64,000 bases of DNA from CBDCVD01 sp965224015 (lineage in GTDB: Bacteria > Pseudomonadota > Alphaproteobacteria > Rhizobiales > CBDCVD01), in contig OZ245032.1 in the NCBI GenBank assembly GCA_965224015.1, positions 620,001-684,000 on the forward strand, given 5' to 3'. The translations under genes and the position numbers were made by a program. Below are positions 25,533 to 34,879 of this stretch, in pieces (position 1 is the stretch's first letter; every line of letters begins with the position of its first letter). The notes beneath the pieces were generated by a model. The model worked only from the letters and a program-made list of their open reading frames with translations. It was not told where the DNA came from and did no database searches.

Positions 25533-26819
25533 TCATCTCGCCGTCCATTCTGGCAGCCATAGGGCCAATTGTGGAAATGCAATCAAGAGAGCGACTGTCA
25601 GGGCCATGGCGACAACGAACGGCAGCGAGCCGGCCGCGACTTCGTTAAACTGAATATCGGCCCGGATCCCTTGTATTACATAAAGATTGATACCAATGGG
25701 AGGCGTGATCAGCGCCATCTCCAGTAAAACCATGAGCAGAATGCCAAACCATACGGGATCATATCCAAGGGCAATCACAATGGGCGCAATAAGCGGTACC
25801 GTTGTTAACATCATGGAGAACGTCTCAAGAAAGCACCCCAGAACGACATAAAAAATGACAATCGCAATAATCATCTGCAACGGCGACAACCCAAGGCTTT
25901 GCATAAAATTTGTCAGCTCACGAGTCAGCCCGATGCTGGCCAGCACGAAGTTCAGATAGATTGCCGCAAGAATAATAAACATAATGACGCCGGTTGTGCG
26001 CATCGTCGACAACAGAGCCTCGCGCAGCGTGAGAACTGACAATGTTCTATTACAAAGTGCGAGCATCAACGCGCCGACAACACCCAAGGATGCCGCTTCG
26101 GTTGGCGTTGCGTGCCCTGAATATATGGAGCCGATGACAACGGTGAAAAGTGCAAGCGGCGGCAGTAAATGGACAAGCGAGCGGACCCGCTCACCCCAGT
26201 TGCTGACAAACCGTTTGCCACCCATTTGGGGGCGCACAAGACAAGTCACCAACACGGTTCCCATAAACAATAGCGCTAGCAGGAACCCTGGAATAAAGCC
26301 GGCAAGATAGAGTTTGGGGACCGATGTATTGGTTAACAGCCCATAAACAATAAGATTTATCGATGGAGGAATGAGAATACCCAGTGTTCCTCCGCTTGCG
26401 AGGGTGCCCAGAAAAAGGCGCCTGTCGTAACCGTGGCGCTCGCATTCGGGGATTGCCAGCGTACCCAGCGTCGCCGCCGTCGCAACGCTCGAACCTGAGG
26501 TTGCTGCGAACATGGCGCAGCTTCCGATGTTTGTGTGCATCAGTCCACCCGGCAACCACGACAACCAATGTCCCAGCGCGCGATACATTCTCTCAGCAAT
26601 ACCGGCTCGCAAAACGATCTCACCAAGGAGTATGAACATTGGCACCGCGACTATAAGAAAGTCATTGCTGGCGCGCCAAAATATTTCCCCAAGGGCCCGA
26701 TCGAGCGGCACGGGCGAAAAAGCAAAGCCAAGCCCAACGCCGAGCAGGCCAAGCGCTGCCGCAATCGGCACACTCAGGGCAACAAGTAAGATCAGGGCAA
26801 CGGCGGTGACGGCTAACAT
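25533..26819 (-). CDS. dctM: TRAP transporter large permease, DctM type
   Basis: The 428-residue, highly hydrophobic protein has about 12 membrane helices. DctM marks include VPMFILLGEIVLRAGIAERM, LPGGLMHTNIGSCAMFAATSGSSVATAATLG, GTLGILIPPSINLIVYGLLT and ALITPPIGINLYVIQGI. It forms the sodium-driven channel of a tripartite uptake system with DctQ and the DctP receptor encoded next. The ribosome-binding site is weak. A fragment of family A (GACCTGACACGCTTTA) lies in the 115-bp gap to dctQ. Confidence 0.95.
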   Translation of the reverse strand: MLAVTAVALILLVALSVPIAAALGLLGVGLGFAFSPVPLDRALGEIFWRASNDFLIVAVPMFILLGEIVLRAGIAERMYRALGHWLSWLPGGLMHTNIGSCAMFAATSGSSVATAATLGTLAIPECERHGYDRRLFLGTLASGGTLGILIPPSINLIVYGLLTNTSVPKLYLAGFIPGFLLALLFMGTVLVTCLVRPQMGGKRFVSNWGERVRSLVHLLPPLALFTVVIGSIYSGHATPTEAASLGVVGALMLALCNRTLSVLTLREALLSTMRTTGVIMFIILAAIYLNFVLASIGLTRELTNFMQSLGLSPLQMIIAIVIFYVVLGCFLETFSMMLTTVPLIAPIVIALGYDPVWFGILLMVLLEMALITPPIGINLYVIQGIRADIQFNEVAAGSLPFVVAMALTVALLIAFPQLALWLPEWTAR

Positions 26820-26934
26820 AATCTGGAAACTTCTGTTGGCGACCTGACACGCTTTAGGGGTGGCCCAAGACGGGGGAGCGGGCGGCTGATGCCCGTGAAT
26901 AGAGATGCCTATCTTTATCCGGTTGCTGTTCCGG

Positions 26935-27504
26935 TTACATCACTGACTTTTGTCCACTGTCTGATTGATTGGCACCCTCATTGGCAAGAACGGTGTGGAC
27001 CCTTTCCAGGTCGCCGCGCGCAAGCGCAAGCAATCCCCGCAAAGCCGTTAAGGCAACGGCGAGCGCTGTAAATACCAGTCCTGATACCCAAAGCGTTTGC
27101 GGCCAAATTTGCGGAAGACTCAACGGGCCGACCGACAAAGAGTTTCGTTCGGCCGTCTCCAAGAGAACCAACCCGGCACGGTAAGTGAGCAATAGAATAA
27201 AGGCGCCAATCGCCATCAGGCTTATGATGTCGAGAAGCGCCCTCGTTTTCACGCCGGTTATCCGGTAAAGCGAGTCAATTCGAATGTGGTGTTTGCCGAG
27301 CAGGCAATAAGGCAGTGCCCACGCGGTTCCGATGGCAAGAGCGTAACCGGACAGCTCGTCCGCCCCCCCAAGGGTGTAATTGACGATATTGCGCAACATC
27401 ACATCAGCAAAAACCAGCAAAGCAGCGAGAAGGATTAAAACGCCCGCACCGATGGCAGCCCACTTCGCTAACCGATAAAAAATTGCAAAAACGCTATCCA
27501 GCAT
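26935..27504 (-). CDS. dctQ: TRAP transporter small permease, DctQ type
   Basis: The 189-residue protein has four membrane helices (about 12-35, 50-68, 85-108, 130-155). The DctQ pattern includes GGADELSGYALAIGTAWALP and HIRIDSLYRI. It is the small membrane subunit of the TRAP system and lies between dctM and dctP on the same strand. The C-terminal 30 residues are charged and variable. Confidence 0.92.
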   Translation of the reverse strand: MLDSVFAIFYRLAKWAAIGAGVLILLAALLVFADVMLRNIVNYTLGGADELSGYALAIGTAWALPYCLLGKHHIRIDSLYRITGVKTRALLDIISLMAIGAFILLLTYRAGLVLLETAERNSLSVGPLSLPQIWPQTLWVSGLVFTALAVALTALRGLLALARGDLERVHTVLANEGANQSDSGQKSVM

Positions 27505-27580
27505 CGTTCAAATTTCGGAAACTTTGGACCAACATGCGGTCTGGCCAGGTCGTCAACAGACGTTTGCTTCAACTATCGTT

Positions 27581-27636
27581 CTGATAAGACAACGGTTGAA
27601 CTTGGGTCAACGGACAAACCCAAAGCCCCTTGGTAT
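27581..27636. repeat. Family C repeat inside the TRAP operon
   Basis: CTGATAAGACAACGGTTGAA to CAAAGCCCCTTGGTAT lies between dctQ and dctP. It interrupts an operon that normally has short gaps. Confidence 0.75.
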
Positions 27637-27750
27637 GACAGGCCGGAGACATGACGCCAACGCAACCGGCCACGGCGCACAGGAAAATGAGAGTTGAACA
27701 CAAGGGGCGGTGGCAAGCATCAACTCCCCACGCCTCAAACGAAGGCCGTC

Positions 27751-28845
27751 CTATTTTACGGGTGCTGTCAGCCCCAGAACCTTGCCGACAGACTGGTTCC
27801 AATCCTTGACGCAGTCGGCGCTACAGCGTTCTGCCCAGCCGGCAAGGACGTTCTTTTCAACAATTGTCTTCAGCTTTGCCAAATCATCCGTGCTGGGTTT
27901 CACCCAGATCATATTTTGCGCCTCACCGAAGGTGCACGGCCCATTGCCCGTGTTGCAGTCGATGCCCTCCTGATCCGCCTTTAGGCCGAACTCCCAAGCG
28001 GCGTTCTCAAACTTTGCGGTTTGCTTTTGCAAAAGTGTCCGTGCGTCCGGCGTTAACTTGTTCCACGTTGCGTTGCTAACGGCGAGAAACAGTCCGGAGC
28101 CCTGCGCGGCTTGTAAGGTGTAGAGGTGTGTGGCGACTTCGTACCATTTCGCCGTATATCCGGAAAGCGTTCCTGTTACGGCGCAATCGACAACTCCACG
28201 CTGCAAAGCCGGAACGACTTCGGCAAAGTCGATCGATGTAGCCACGCCTCCCATGCCGGTTACAAGATCAGAAAGTGCGCGATTATATACCCGCACCTTT
28301 TTTCCTTTGAAATCATCTATGCTCGTGATCGGCACACGGCAGTAGAATACCTGTGTCGGCTCGCTGTAATTGGCAAGCAATTTCGCATCAAATGTATCAT
28401 TCAACTGCCTGGCCAATACAGGGCGATATGCCGCAACGGCGTTTCTGGCGTCCTCCCAACTTTGGATAGAACCCGCAAGATCCACCCCTTCAAATCGCGT
28501 ATTGTCGCCTGCCACATAGGTAAAGCCCGCATGGATAAAATCAAACAGCCCAAGCTTCAGCATACGACCGACATCAAAACCTTTTAGGCCCAACTCATCA
28601 AGTGGTGTAATAAGGCCTGATAATGCCTGGTCAGAGGCCTGAGGCAGAGATGTTTCCCAAAACGGCTTTTCCGAATTTTTAAAGTGCGGGGCGTTAGTCC
28701 AGTTGCCAATGACCTTGAACTCATGCTTGCCGTAGTCTTGTGCACGCGCGGGTCCGTGCAGAACAAGCACACTGAGTGTGACTGTTGACAACGTCACAAG
28801 TTTTGAAAGAAAGTTGCGGTCCGATTTGCCCGATGTGATCGTCAT
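27751..28845 (-). CDS. dctP: TRAP transporter solute-binding protein, DctP family
   Basis: The periplasmic receptor has 364 residues. A signal peptide of about 35 residues ends GPARAQD. The mature part has FKVIGNWTNAPHFKNSEKPF, DDFKGKKVRVYNRALSDLVT with the conserved ligand-carboxylate arginine region, and VPALQRGVVDCAVTGTLSGY. The ligand is unknown; most DctP proteins bind organic or amino acids through a carboxylate. Two Cys-rich spots (GIDCNTGNGPCTFG, ERCSADCVKDW) are unusual and may form disulfides. GGGAG precedes the start. The neighbourhood suggests it feeds catabolic island 1. Confidence 0.9.
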   Translation of the reverse strand: MTITSGKSDRNFLSKLVTLSTVTLSVLVLHGPARAQDYGKHEFKVIGNWTNAPHFKNSEKPFWETSLPQASDQALSGLITPLDELGLKGFDVGRMLKLGLFDFIHAGFTYVAGDNTRFEGVDLAGSIQSWEDARNAVAAYRPVLARQLNDTFDAKLLANYSEPTQVFYCRVPITSIDDFKGKKVRVYNRALSDLVTGMGGVATSIDFAEVVPALQRGVVDCAVTGTLSGYTAKWYEVATHLYTLQAAQGSGLFLAVSNATWNKLTPDARTLLQKQTAKFENAAWEFGLKADQEGIDCNTGNGPCTFGEAQNMIWVKPSTDDLAKLKTIVEKNVLAGWAERCSADCVKDWNQSVGKVLGLTAPVK

Positions 28846-29040
28846 TTTTCGCTCCCTTTTTTATCAGCGGTCAAAAAAGACAGGCCATCTTTGTTTCGAA
28901 GACAGATTATGCCGATTATCAGTTACTTTAAAGAGTAGTCGAGTTATGGTTGAAAAAAAATTGAATAAAATGTGCTTTTTGATGAAAGGTGCTCAGCTAG
29001 CCGTTGACGTGTGACGTGGCGAAACGAAAATAATGTAGGA

Positions 29041-29955
29041 CTACAGGCCTCCCCTTCGTGAACACCAATCCGCAAGACAACGCATGGTCTGAATAACAGG
29101 TCCATCAAGAGGCTCATCGTCGCGGCACAGGCACTGCCAAGGAACGTTAATACCGCTCTCACCTACGGGGCGCGCGGCAACGCGGTTGGATTTAACGTGC
29201 GGGCGAACTGCCCATCCCGCGAGTACGCTTGTGCCCTGTCCAGCGGCGATGAGCTCAATAATCGCCTCCGGCATTTCAACCGTGGCCGTCCAACGCGGAT
29301 ATTTATCCTCAGCGCGAAATAACCGCACAAACTCACGATCCGGCTCAGGTACTTTTGTATAGGTAATAAACGTCTCTCCCTCAATGTCGCCGGCATCAAC
29401 AAACGTCTTTTTCGCCAATCGGTGCTTGGGATTGCAGATGAACATTAGCGGATCATCAAACAAATGCAATGGGTTCGTGCCGGGACGCTTATGGTCACCG
29501 GGTGCGATCACCAAATCCGTTTGCCGGTTGCGTAGTGCACGCATAGTGTTCTTGCCGGCACCCGCCATGACCTGAATGTCAATACGCGAAGCATGGGACT
29601 GAAAATTCTTCAAAAACTGTGGAAACCAATGATAGGAGCTGTAGGACTCAACGGCAATGCGCACAACATGCTCAACGCCGCAATTCATCCGCCGTACATC
29701 CTGCTCCACAAGCTCCAGTTCGCAAAGAATACGCTCGCTCACCTCAGCAAGATACTCAGCCGCAGCCGTCATGCGCAGGCGTTTATGCAAACGCTCGAAC
29801 AAAGGCACCCCAAGGCGGCGCTCGGCTTCCTTGATTCGGTGTGAAAGCGCCGAAGGCGTTAGCCCCAATTCATCGGCGGCATCGACAACCCGACCTGTGC
29901 GTCCAATCGATCGGATCATCTGCAGATGGCGCAATTCCAGGAGAGGTCTGTACAT
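29041..29955 (-). CDS. LysR-family regulator, MetR-like
   Basis: The 304-residue protein has a winged-helix DNA-binding domain at the N-terminus (LRHLQMIRSIGRTGRVVDAA, then DELGLTPSALSHRIKEAERR) and a periplasmic-binding-like effector domain. The segment VVRIAVESYSSYHWFPQFLK closely resembles the MetR effector domain, whose known co-inducer is homocysteine. It is divergent from the aminotransferase gene, the usual LysR layout for its target. A TGAA-N5-TTCA site at 29964-29976 matches the MetR consensus. I infer control of island 1 by methyl-cycle status. Confidence 0.85.
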   Translation of the reverse strand: MYRPLLELRHLQMIRSIGRTGRVVDAADELGLTPSALSHRIKEAERRLGVPLFERLHKRLRMTAAAEYLAEVSERILCELELVEQDVRRMNCGVEHVVRIAVESYSSYHWFPQFLKNFQSHASRIDIQVMAGAGKNTMRALRNRQTDLVIAPGDHKRPGTNPLHLFDDPLMFICNPKHRLAKKTFVDAGDIEGETFITYTKVPEPDREFVRLFRAEDKYPRWTATVEMPEAIIELIAAGQGTSVLAGWAVRPHVKSNRVAARPVGESGINVPWQCLCRDDEPLDGPVIQTMRCLADWCSRRGGL

Positions 29956-29963
29956 GGGACACC

Positions 29964-29976
29964 TGAAAGAAATTCA
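29964..29976. promoter_or_regulatory. MetR-type operator between lysR and aminotransferase
   Basis: TGAAAGAAATTCA fits TGAA-N5-TTCA, the MetR recognition sequence, 9 bases upstream of the regulator's start codon. That position suits autorepression and divergent activation. The motif is short, so chance occurrence cannot be excluded. Confidence 0.5.
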
Positions 29977-30094
29977 TTAAACTGGATAATAATTGAGATT
30001 GCAATTCAGTCAAGCCAATGTGCATTCTGAGGACACGATTACAACATTACAGTGAAAATGGACCCTTGCTGAGTGTTTTGACTGGAGAGCTGCT

Positions 30095-31483
30095 ATGCAT
30101 CGCCCCCTGCGCACCAATTCCGATATCCATTACGACAAGTGCCACCATGTTCATGGGCAAACGAATTTGCGAGAGCATCGGGAGAACGGGCCGGCAGCGA
30201 TGGTTGTGTCAGGGCGCGGCATTCGCTTTACGACAGATGACGGGCGCGAGTTGATTGACGGATTTTCAGGTCTGGGCTGCGTATCCCTGGGCTATAGTAA
30301 TACGCGAATAGCAGCGGCGGCAATGGCCCAAATGGAGACCTTGCCTTTTGCGCCCACGTTCTATGGCCGCTCGCACCCGAAGGTAGCGCAGTTGGCCGCC
30401 CGACTGACGAGCATGGCGGCGGTTCCTTTCGACAAAGCCATGTTCCAGTGCTCGGGATCCGAGGCCAATGACGCTATGATCAAGTTTCTCTGGGCGCGCA
30501 ATGTGGCACGCGGGCAATCACAGCGACGCAAGTTTATCTCGCGCTGGCGCGGATATTATGGCAGTACGATCGCCGCCGTCTCGCTCTCCGGGCAGCCGCA
30601 TATGCATGCCAACTTTAATCTTCCCATGGACGACTTTCTAAAACTCTCGACCCCGAACTATTTTCTCTATAGCAAGGACGGGGAAAGCGAAGAGGAATTC
30701 TCCGCTCGCCTTGCCGAGGAGTTCGAGCAAACAATCGTTAGCTCCGGACCAGAGACCATTGCCGCTTTCTTTGCCGAGCCGATGCAGTCCGGCGGGGGGG
30801 CCATCCTCCCGCCAAAGGGTTATTGGACGGCCATGCAGAGCGTCATAAAAAAATATAATATCCACTTTCATGTGGATGAGACTGTCTGCGGTTTTGGCCG
30901 AACAGGCGAAATGTGGGGCGCCCAGACTTTCAATCTGGTCCCCGACAGCACCACGTGTGCCAAGGCCCTGACGGCCGCCTATTTTCCCATGTCGGCGATC
31001 ATGTTCAAGGATGAGTTATTCGATGATCTGATGAAAAATTCCGACGCGGCCGGCGTGCTGGGACATGGATTTACCTATGCAGGACACCCCGTGGGCGCGG
31101 CGGTGGCCCTTGAGGCCCTTGACATTTATGATGAGATCAACCTGGTTGGCCATGTGCAAGCGGTTTCGCCGCATTTCCTCTCTTGCTGTGAGGCCTTGCT
31201 TGATCACCCCCTGGTTGGGGATGTGCGCGGCGTCGGACTTTTTTGCGGCATTCAACTGGTCGAGGACAAAAAAGCCCGCAAGCTCTGGGAGCCATCCCTG
31301 AAAGTCGGCACCCGGGTACAGGAGCGTGCCCATGACCGAGGGCTTTATGTGCGTTCAATCGCGCCGGACCGCATCAGTTTCATGCCCCCTCTGATTATCA
31401 ACAAAGATGAGATCGACGAAGCCGTGGACATCTTAAAGAGCGCTTTGGATGATACCTGGCAACAAGTCAAGGAGACAACCTGA
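30095..31483 (+). CDS. Class III PLP-dependent aminotransferase
   Basis: The 462-residue enzyme belongs to the omega-amino acid/taurine-pyruvate group. It has FQCSGSEANDAMIKFLW (phosphate-binding region), the PLP-ring Asp in HVDETVCGFGRTGEMWG (D261) and the Schiff-base lysine in TTCAKALTAAYFPMS (K290). Such enzymes turn a terminal amine into a semialdehyde with pyruvate or 2-oxoglutarate as acceptor. GGAGAG precedes the ATG. The next gene starts in its stop codon (TGATG). Context with an aldehyde dehydrogenase and a 3-hydroxyacid dehydrogenase suggests a semialdehyde intermediate. Confidence 0.92.
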   Translation: MHRPLRTNSDIHYDKCHHVHGQTNLREHRENGPAAMVVSGRGIRFTTDDGRELIDGFSGLGCVSLGYSNTRIAAAAMAQMETLPFAPTFYGRSHPKVAQLAARLTSMAAVPFDKAMFQCSGSEANDAMIKFLWARNVARGQSQRRKFISRWRGYYGSTIAAVSLSGQPHMHANFNLPMDDFLKLSTPNYFLYSKDGESEEEFSARLAEEFEQTIVSSGPETIAAFFAEPMQSGGGAILPPKGYWTAMQSVIKKYNIHFHVDETVCGFGRTGEMWGAQTFNLVPDSTTCAKALTAAYFPMSAIMFKDELFDDLMKNSDAAGVLGHGFTYAGHPVGAAVALEALDIYDEINLVGHVQAVSPHFLSCCEALLDHPLVGDVRGVGLFCGIQLVEDKKARKLWEPSLKVGTRVQERAHDRGLYVRSIAPDRISFMPPLIINKDEIDEAVDILKSALDDTWQQVKETT

Positions 31484-32421
31484 TGGCATTATACCGGTTC
31501 GATGGGGTCATCGCCCCGAACCTCACGCCTTTCAATGATGATCTGTCGATCGCCACAGACCTGTATGTTCGCCATGCCGCCACCTTGCTGGAACACCCGT
31601 GTGCGGCACTGGCGCCGTTTGGAACCACAGGCGAGGCCCTGTCCGTTGCCAGCCATGAACGCATTGCCGCCGTCAGATCGATGATTGATGCCGGTATAGA
31701 CCCGGCGCGCCTGATCCCTGGCACCGGCCTTACCAATTTGCCGGAAACAGCCGCTTTAAGCCAGGCGATGCTTGACTTTGGATGCGCGGCTGTAATGACC
31801 TTGCCGGCGTTTTATTTCAAGACTGTTTCCGATGATGGCCTTTTTGCCTATTTCAGCGCCCTCATTGCGCGCATAGATCGCCCCAATTGTCGCATTTATC
31901 TGTACCATATTCCACAAATGTCCGGCGTTGGTCTATCTGTTGATCTGGTACGGCGGCTGCATCATGCATTTCCAAAGCAAATTGTTGGGATCAAGGATTC
32001 GTCTGGCGACAATGACAATACGCTGGCGCTTCTTGAGATCGACGGGCTTGTGGTTTATCCAGGGTCTGAGCTGGCCCTTTTGCAAACGACGCCGCGCGGA
32101 GGCCCTGGCTGCATTTCAGCAACCGCCAATCTTAACGGCGCGGATATTGCCAGGACAGTGGCGCTGCTTCATGAGGGAAAGATCAAGCAAGCCAGCACGC
32201 TACATGAACAGGTTCGCCAAACCCGCATGATATTTCAGGACTACATGCCAATCCCCGCACAAAAGCGTTTGCTGGCGCTGGCAACGGGTGATGCGCGCTG
32301 GGCCAATGTGCGCCCGCCGCTGATGCCATTGGATGAAACACGTGGGACGGAGCTGCTGGCAAAACTCGGGCATAAGTTTCGGGAACAACTTAAGGCATTT
32401 GCTGCGCGTCTGACCGCCTGA
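31483..32421 (+). CDS. DapA/NAL-family lyase (dihydrodipicolinate synthase-like)
   Basis: The 312-residue (beta/alpha)8 barrel has the GTTGE loop at 47-51, the catalytic Tyr in LYHIPQMSG (Y141) and the Schiff-base lysine in IVGIKDSSGDND (K171). The family makes or breaks carbon-carbon bonds, or dehydrates and deaminates sugar or amino acids, via pyruvate or keto-acid Schiff bases. As the cell should carry a housekeeping dapA elsewhere, and this copy is coupled by one base to an aminotransferase, I infer a catabolic aldolase or deaminase. The substrate is not predictable. Confidence 0.88.
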   Translation: MALYRFDGVIAPNLTPFNDDLSIATDLYVRHAATLLEHPCAALAPFGTTGEALSVASHERIAAVRSMIDAGIDPARLIPGTGLTNLPETAALSQAMLDFGCAAVMTLPAFYFKTVSDDGLFAYFSALIARIDRPNCRIYLYHIPQMSGVGLSVDLVRRLHHAFPKQIVGIKDSSGDNDNTLALLEIDGLVVYPGSELALLQTTPRGGPGCISATANLNGADIARTVALLHEGKIKQASTLHEQVRQTRMIFQDYMPIPAQKRLLALATGDARWANVRPPLMPLDETRGTELLAKLGHKFREQLKAFAARLTA

Positions 32422-32435
32422 CGCCCTTCACGCCC

Positions 32436-34865
32436 TTACCCTTTAAGGCGGCTGTGGGTTGGATCGTAGCTGTCGGGAGGGTGTCGGATAGCGCGTCGCC
32501 GGGTACCAAAAATATTCACATGGCAGTCCGCACCCATCGCAAGACTGCCTCTTCGGACATAGCCAAGCGCGAGATTTTTATCCATGCGAAAGCCGTAAGC
32601 AGCTGATGTGACATAACCAATCCACCGGCCGTCACGCAAAATGGGATCGCTCGCCAATGCATCAGGGCCGTCGTCCAAAATTTCAAGGCCAACCCATTCC
32701 CATTGCGCACGCCTATCACGTTGGGCGATTACGGCATCACGGCCGGTAAAGTCTTGCTTTTTCAAACTGGCAAACCGGTCGAGCCCCGCATCAAACAAAG
32801 TATATTCGGTGCCGATATCATGGCCCCAACCGTGGTAGCCCTTTTCAATGCGCATGGCGTTGAGCGCATAGGAGCCGAAGTCACATCCCCCACACTTGTG
32901 GACCTCTTCCATGATGGCTCCATAGACCTGCATCAAATCCCGCGAGGCCAGATGAAGCTCCCAGCCCAACTCCCCGACAAAAGAAACGCGCATCGCGGTG
33001 ACGGGAACGTCGGCCACTGTCATTGCCGAGACGCTTAGCCACGGTTGTGCACCGACACTAACATCAGCATCGGTGAGTGCGCCGATCACCGCACGTGCCT
33101 TGGGCCCCATGACCATCAGCGCCGCGTCGTGATGAAACCCGCGCTCAAGGGTTACGTCTTCGCTTGTGTCGCGTGTTGAATCCAACCAATCATAATCCCG
33201 TTGCTCGGCAAGCGTGGGACCACACAGGAGAAAATGCGTCTCCTGCAGCCGTGCGATGGTGGCCTCGGACCATATGCGTCCCTTCGGCGTCAGCATATAG
33301 CCAAGGTTTACGTGCCCAACCTTAGGGAGCCTGCCGCAAAACACCCGGGACAGATAAGCCGCCGCATGGGTGCCGCGCACAACAAACTTGGTAAAGCCAT
33401 GGTGATCCATGACCCCCACCCGGTCGCGCACGGTTTCGCACTCGTACCGAACGGCCGCGCGCCAGGGCTCATCACCAAAACTCAACACGCCGGTATCAGG
33501 AGCATCATCGCGCGCAAACCAAAAGGCGCGCTCCCAGCCTCCAATCTGCCCCATGACAGCCCCTTTGGCGCGCAATGTATCATAAAGCGGGCTCTTCTTG
33601 ACCGGTCGGCCCGATTGCATATTACGGTGAGGATAGGGAATGGCGTATTGCAAGTCGTAATGCTCGCTTGCGCGTGCGCAGGCATAGCCCCGGTCAGCCC
33701 AATCGCCAAAACGACGCGGATCCCAGGCAGACAGGTCCCATTCGGTCTCCCCTTCGGTGATCCATTCAGCCATGGCTTTGCCGATCGCGGCAGAATGGGT
33801 AATCCCGACCTGTACGCCGGTTGCGTGATAGAAATTACACAGGCCCGCCGCCGGACCCACGAGGGGCAAGGCGTCCGGCGCATAGGCAATCGGACCGTTG
33901 ACGAAACGCTGTGCACCGGCTGTGCCCAGGAGCGGTACGTGCACAAGCGCCTTGTCCAGAACAGCAAGACTAGCGTCCACATTGTCAGGAAATAGCTGGT
34001 GGGCAAAATCATCAGGTGGTCCTGACTCCACCCAAGCGGGCCGTCCTTCGTGGGCATAAGAACCCAAAAGAAACCCGTTACCCTCCCGGCGCAGGTAGAA
34101 GCGGATATCAGGATCACGCACAAGGGGAAATAACCCCACGTACTCTTCGATTTCCCTTATAGGGTCGGTGACAAGATACTGGTGCTCCAGTGTCACCACC
34201 GGCGCCAATGTTCCCACCATGGCGGCGATCTTGCCACCATAAAACCCTGCGGCATTAATAACGATCTCGGCGACCACTGTGCCTTGCGGCGTGCTGACCT
34301 GCCATTGACTGTCAGGTGTTGGCGTTATGGCCGTTACCGGACAAAAGCGCACAATCGCCGCGCCCTTGTCCCGCGCCCCCTTGGCGAGGGCTTGGGTTAA
34401 CTGGCTCGGGTCGATATCCCCTTCGTAAGGATCATACAGACCGCCCAATACAGTGTCTTCCGGCTGCCAAAATGGATGCATGTCCTCCATGTCCTTTGGC
34501 GACAGGAGGCGCAGATCAAATCCGGCACTTTGTGATACGCCGCACAAATGGCGGTACAGCGCCATACGTTCAGGTGTATGGGCGGGCCAAAACGCGCCCG
34601 TATGGCGATAGGTTATGGCGCTGTCGAGCTTATCACCCAGGTCCTTGTACAATCGCCAGGCGTAGTTGCCGGCGCGCATGCCGAGCCAGGTGTTCGCATA
34701 GGTGGGGATGTTCCCCGCTGCGTGCCAAGTGGAGCCGGATGTAAGCTCGTTTCGCTCAAGCAACACCGTGTCCGTTATGCCCGCCCTGGCGAGATGATAG
34801 AGAATGGATGTGCCGACCGCACCGCCGCCAATGATAACCACCCGTGCATGAGATTGTAATGCCAT
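32436..34865 (-). CDS. FAD-dependent oxidoreductase-GcvT fusion, dimethylglycine/sarcosine dehydrogenase-like (copy 1)
   Basis: The 809-residue protein has an N-terminal DAO-type FAD domain (VVIIGGGAVGTSILYHL) and the SGSTWHAAG motif, whose His (H48) is the site of covalent FAD attachment in dimethylglycine dehydrogenase. A central FAO_M-like linker and a C-terminal GcvT aminomethyl-folate domain (VSFVGELGWELHL, ALNAMRIEKGYHGWGHDIG) follow. Such enzymes oxidise N-methyl groups and pass formaldehyde to tetrahydrofolate. GAGGG before the ATG at 34865 supports this start; a GTG six codons earlier overlaps the mttB stop. A paralogue lies at 51576-54017. Confidence 0.9.
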   Translation of the reverse strand: MALQSHARVVIIGGGAVGTSILYHLARAGITDTVLLERNELTSGSTWHAAGNIPTYANTWLGMRAGNYAWRLYKDLGDKLDSAITYRHTGAFWPAHTPERMALYRHLCGVSQSAGFDLRLLSPKDMEDMHPFWQPEDTVLGGLYDPYEGDIDPSQLTQALAKGARDKGAAIVRFCPVTAITPTPDSQWQVSTPQGTVVAEIVINAAGFYGGKIAAMVGTLAPVVTLEHQYLVTDPIREIEEYVGLFPLVRDPDIRFYLRREGNGFLLGSYAHEGRPAWVESGPPDDFAHQLFPDNVDASLAVLDKALVHVPLLGTAGAQRFVNGPIAYAPDALPLVGPAAGLCNFYHATGVQVGITHSAAIGKAMAEWITEGETEWDLSAWDPRRFGDWADRGYACARASEHYDLQYAIPYPHRNMQSGRPVKKSPLYDTLRAKGAVMGQIGGWERAFWFARDDAPDTGVLSFGDEPWRAAVRYECETVRDRVGVMDHHGFTKFVVRGTHAAAYLSRVFCGRLPKVGHVNLGYMLTPKGRIWSEATIARLQETHFLLCGPTLAEQRDYDWLDSTRDTSEDVTLERGFHHDAALMVMGPKARAVIGALTDADVSVGAQPWLSVSAMTVADVPVTAMRVSFVGELGWELHLASRDLMQVYGAIMEEVHKCGGCDFGSYALNAMRIEKGYHGWGHDIGTEYTLFDAGLDRFASLKKQDFTGRDAVIAQRDRRAQWEWVGLEILDDGPDALASDPILRDGRWIGYVTSAAYGFRMDKNLALGYVRRGSLAMGADCHVNIFGTRRRAIRHPPDSYDPTHSRLKG

Positions 34866-34879
34866 AGGCAACCCTCGAC

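Noticed and set aside
25273..25560. 95-codon minus-strand frame between rplM and dctM
   Set aside because: It overlaps the end of dctM, has an odd composition and resembles nothing known; treated as a chance frame.
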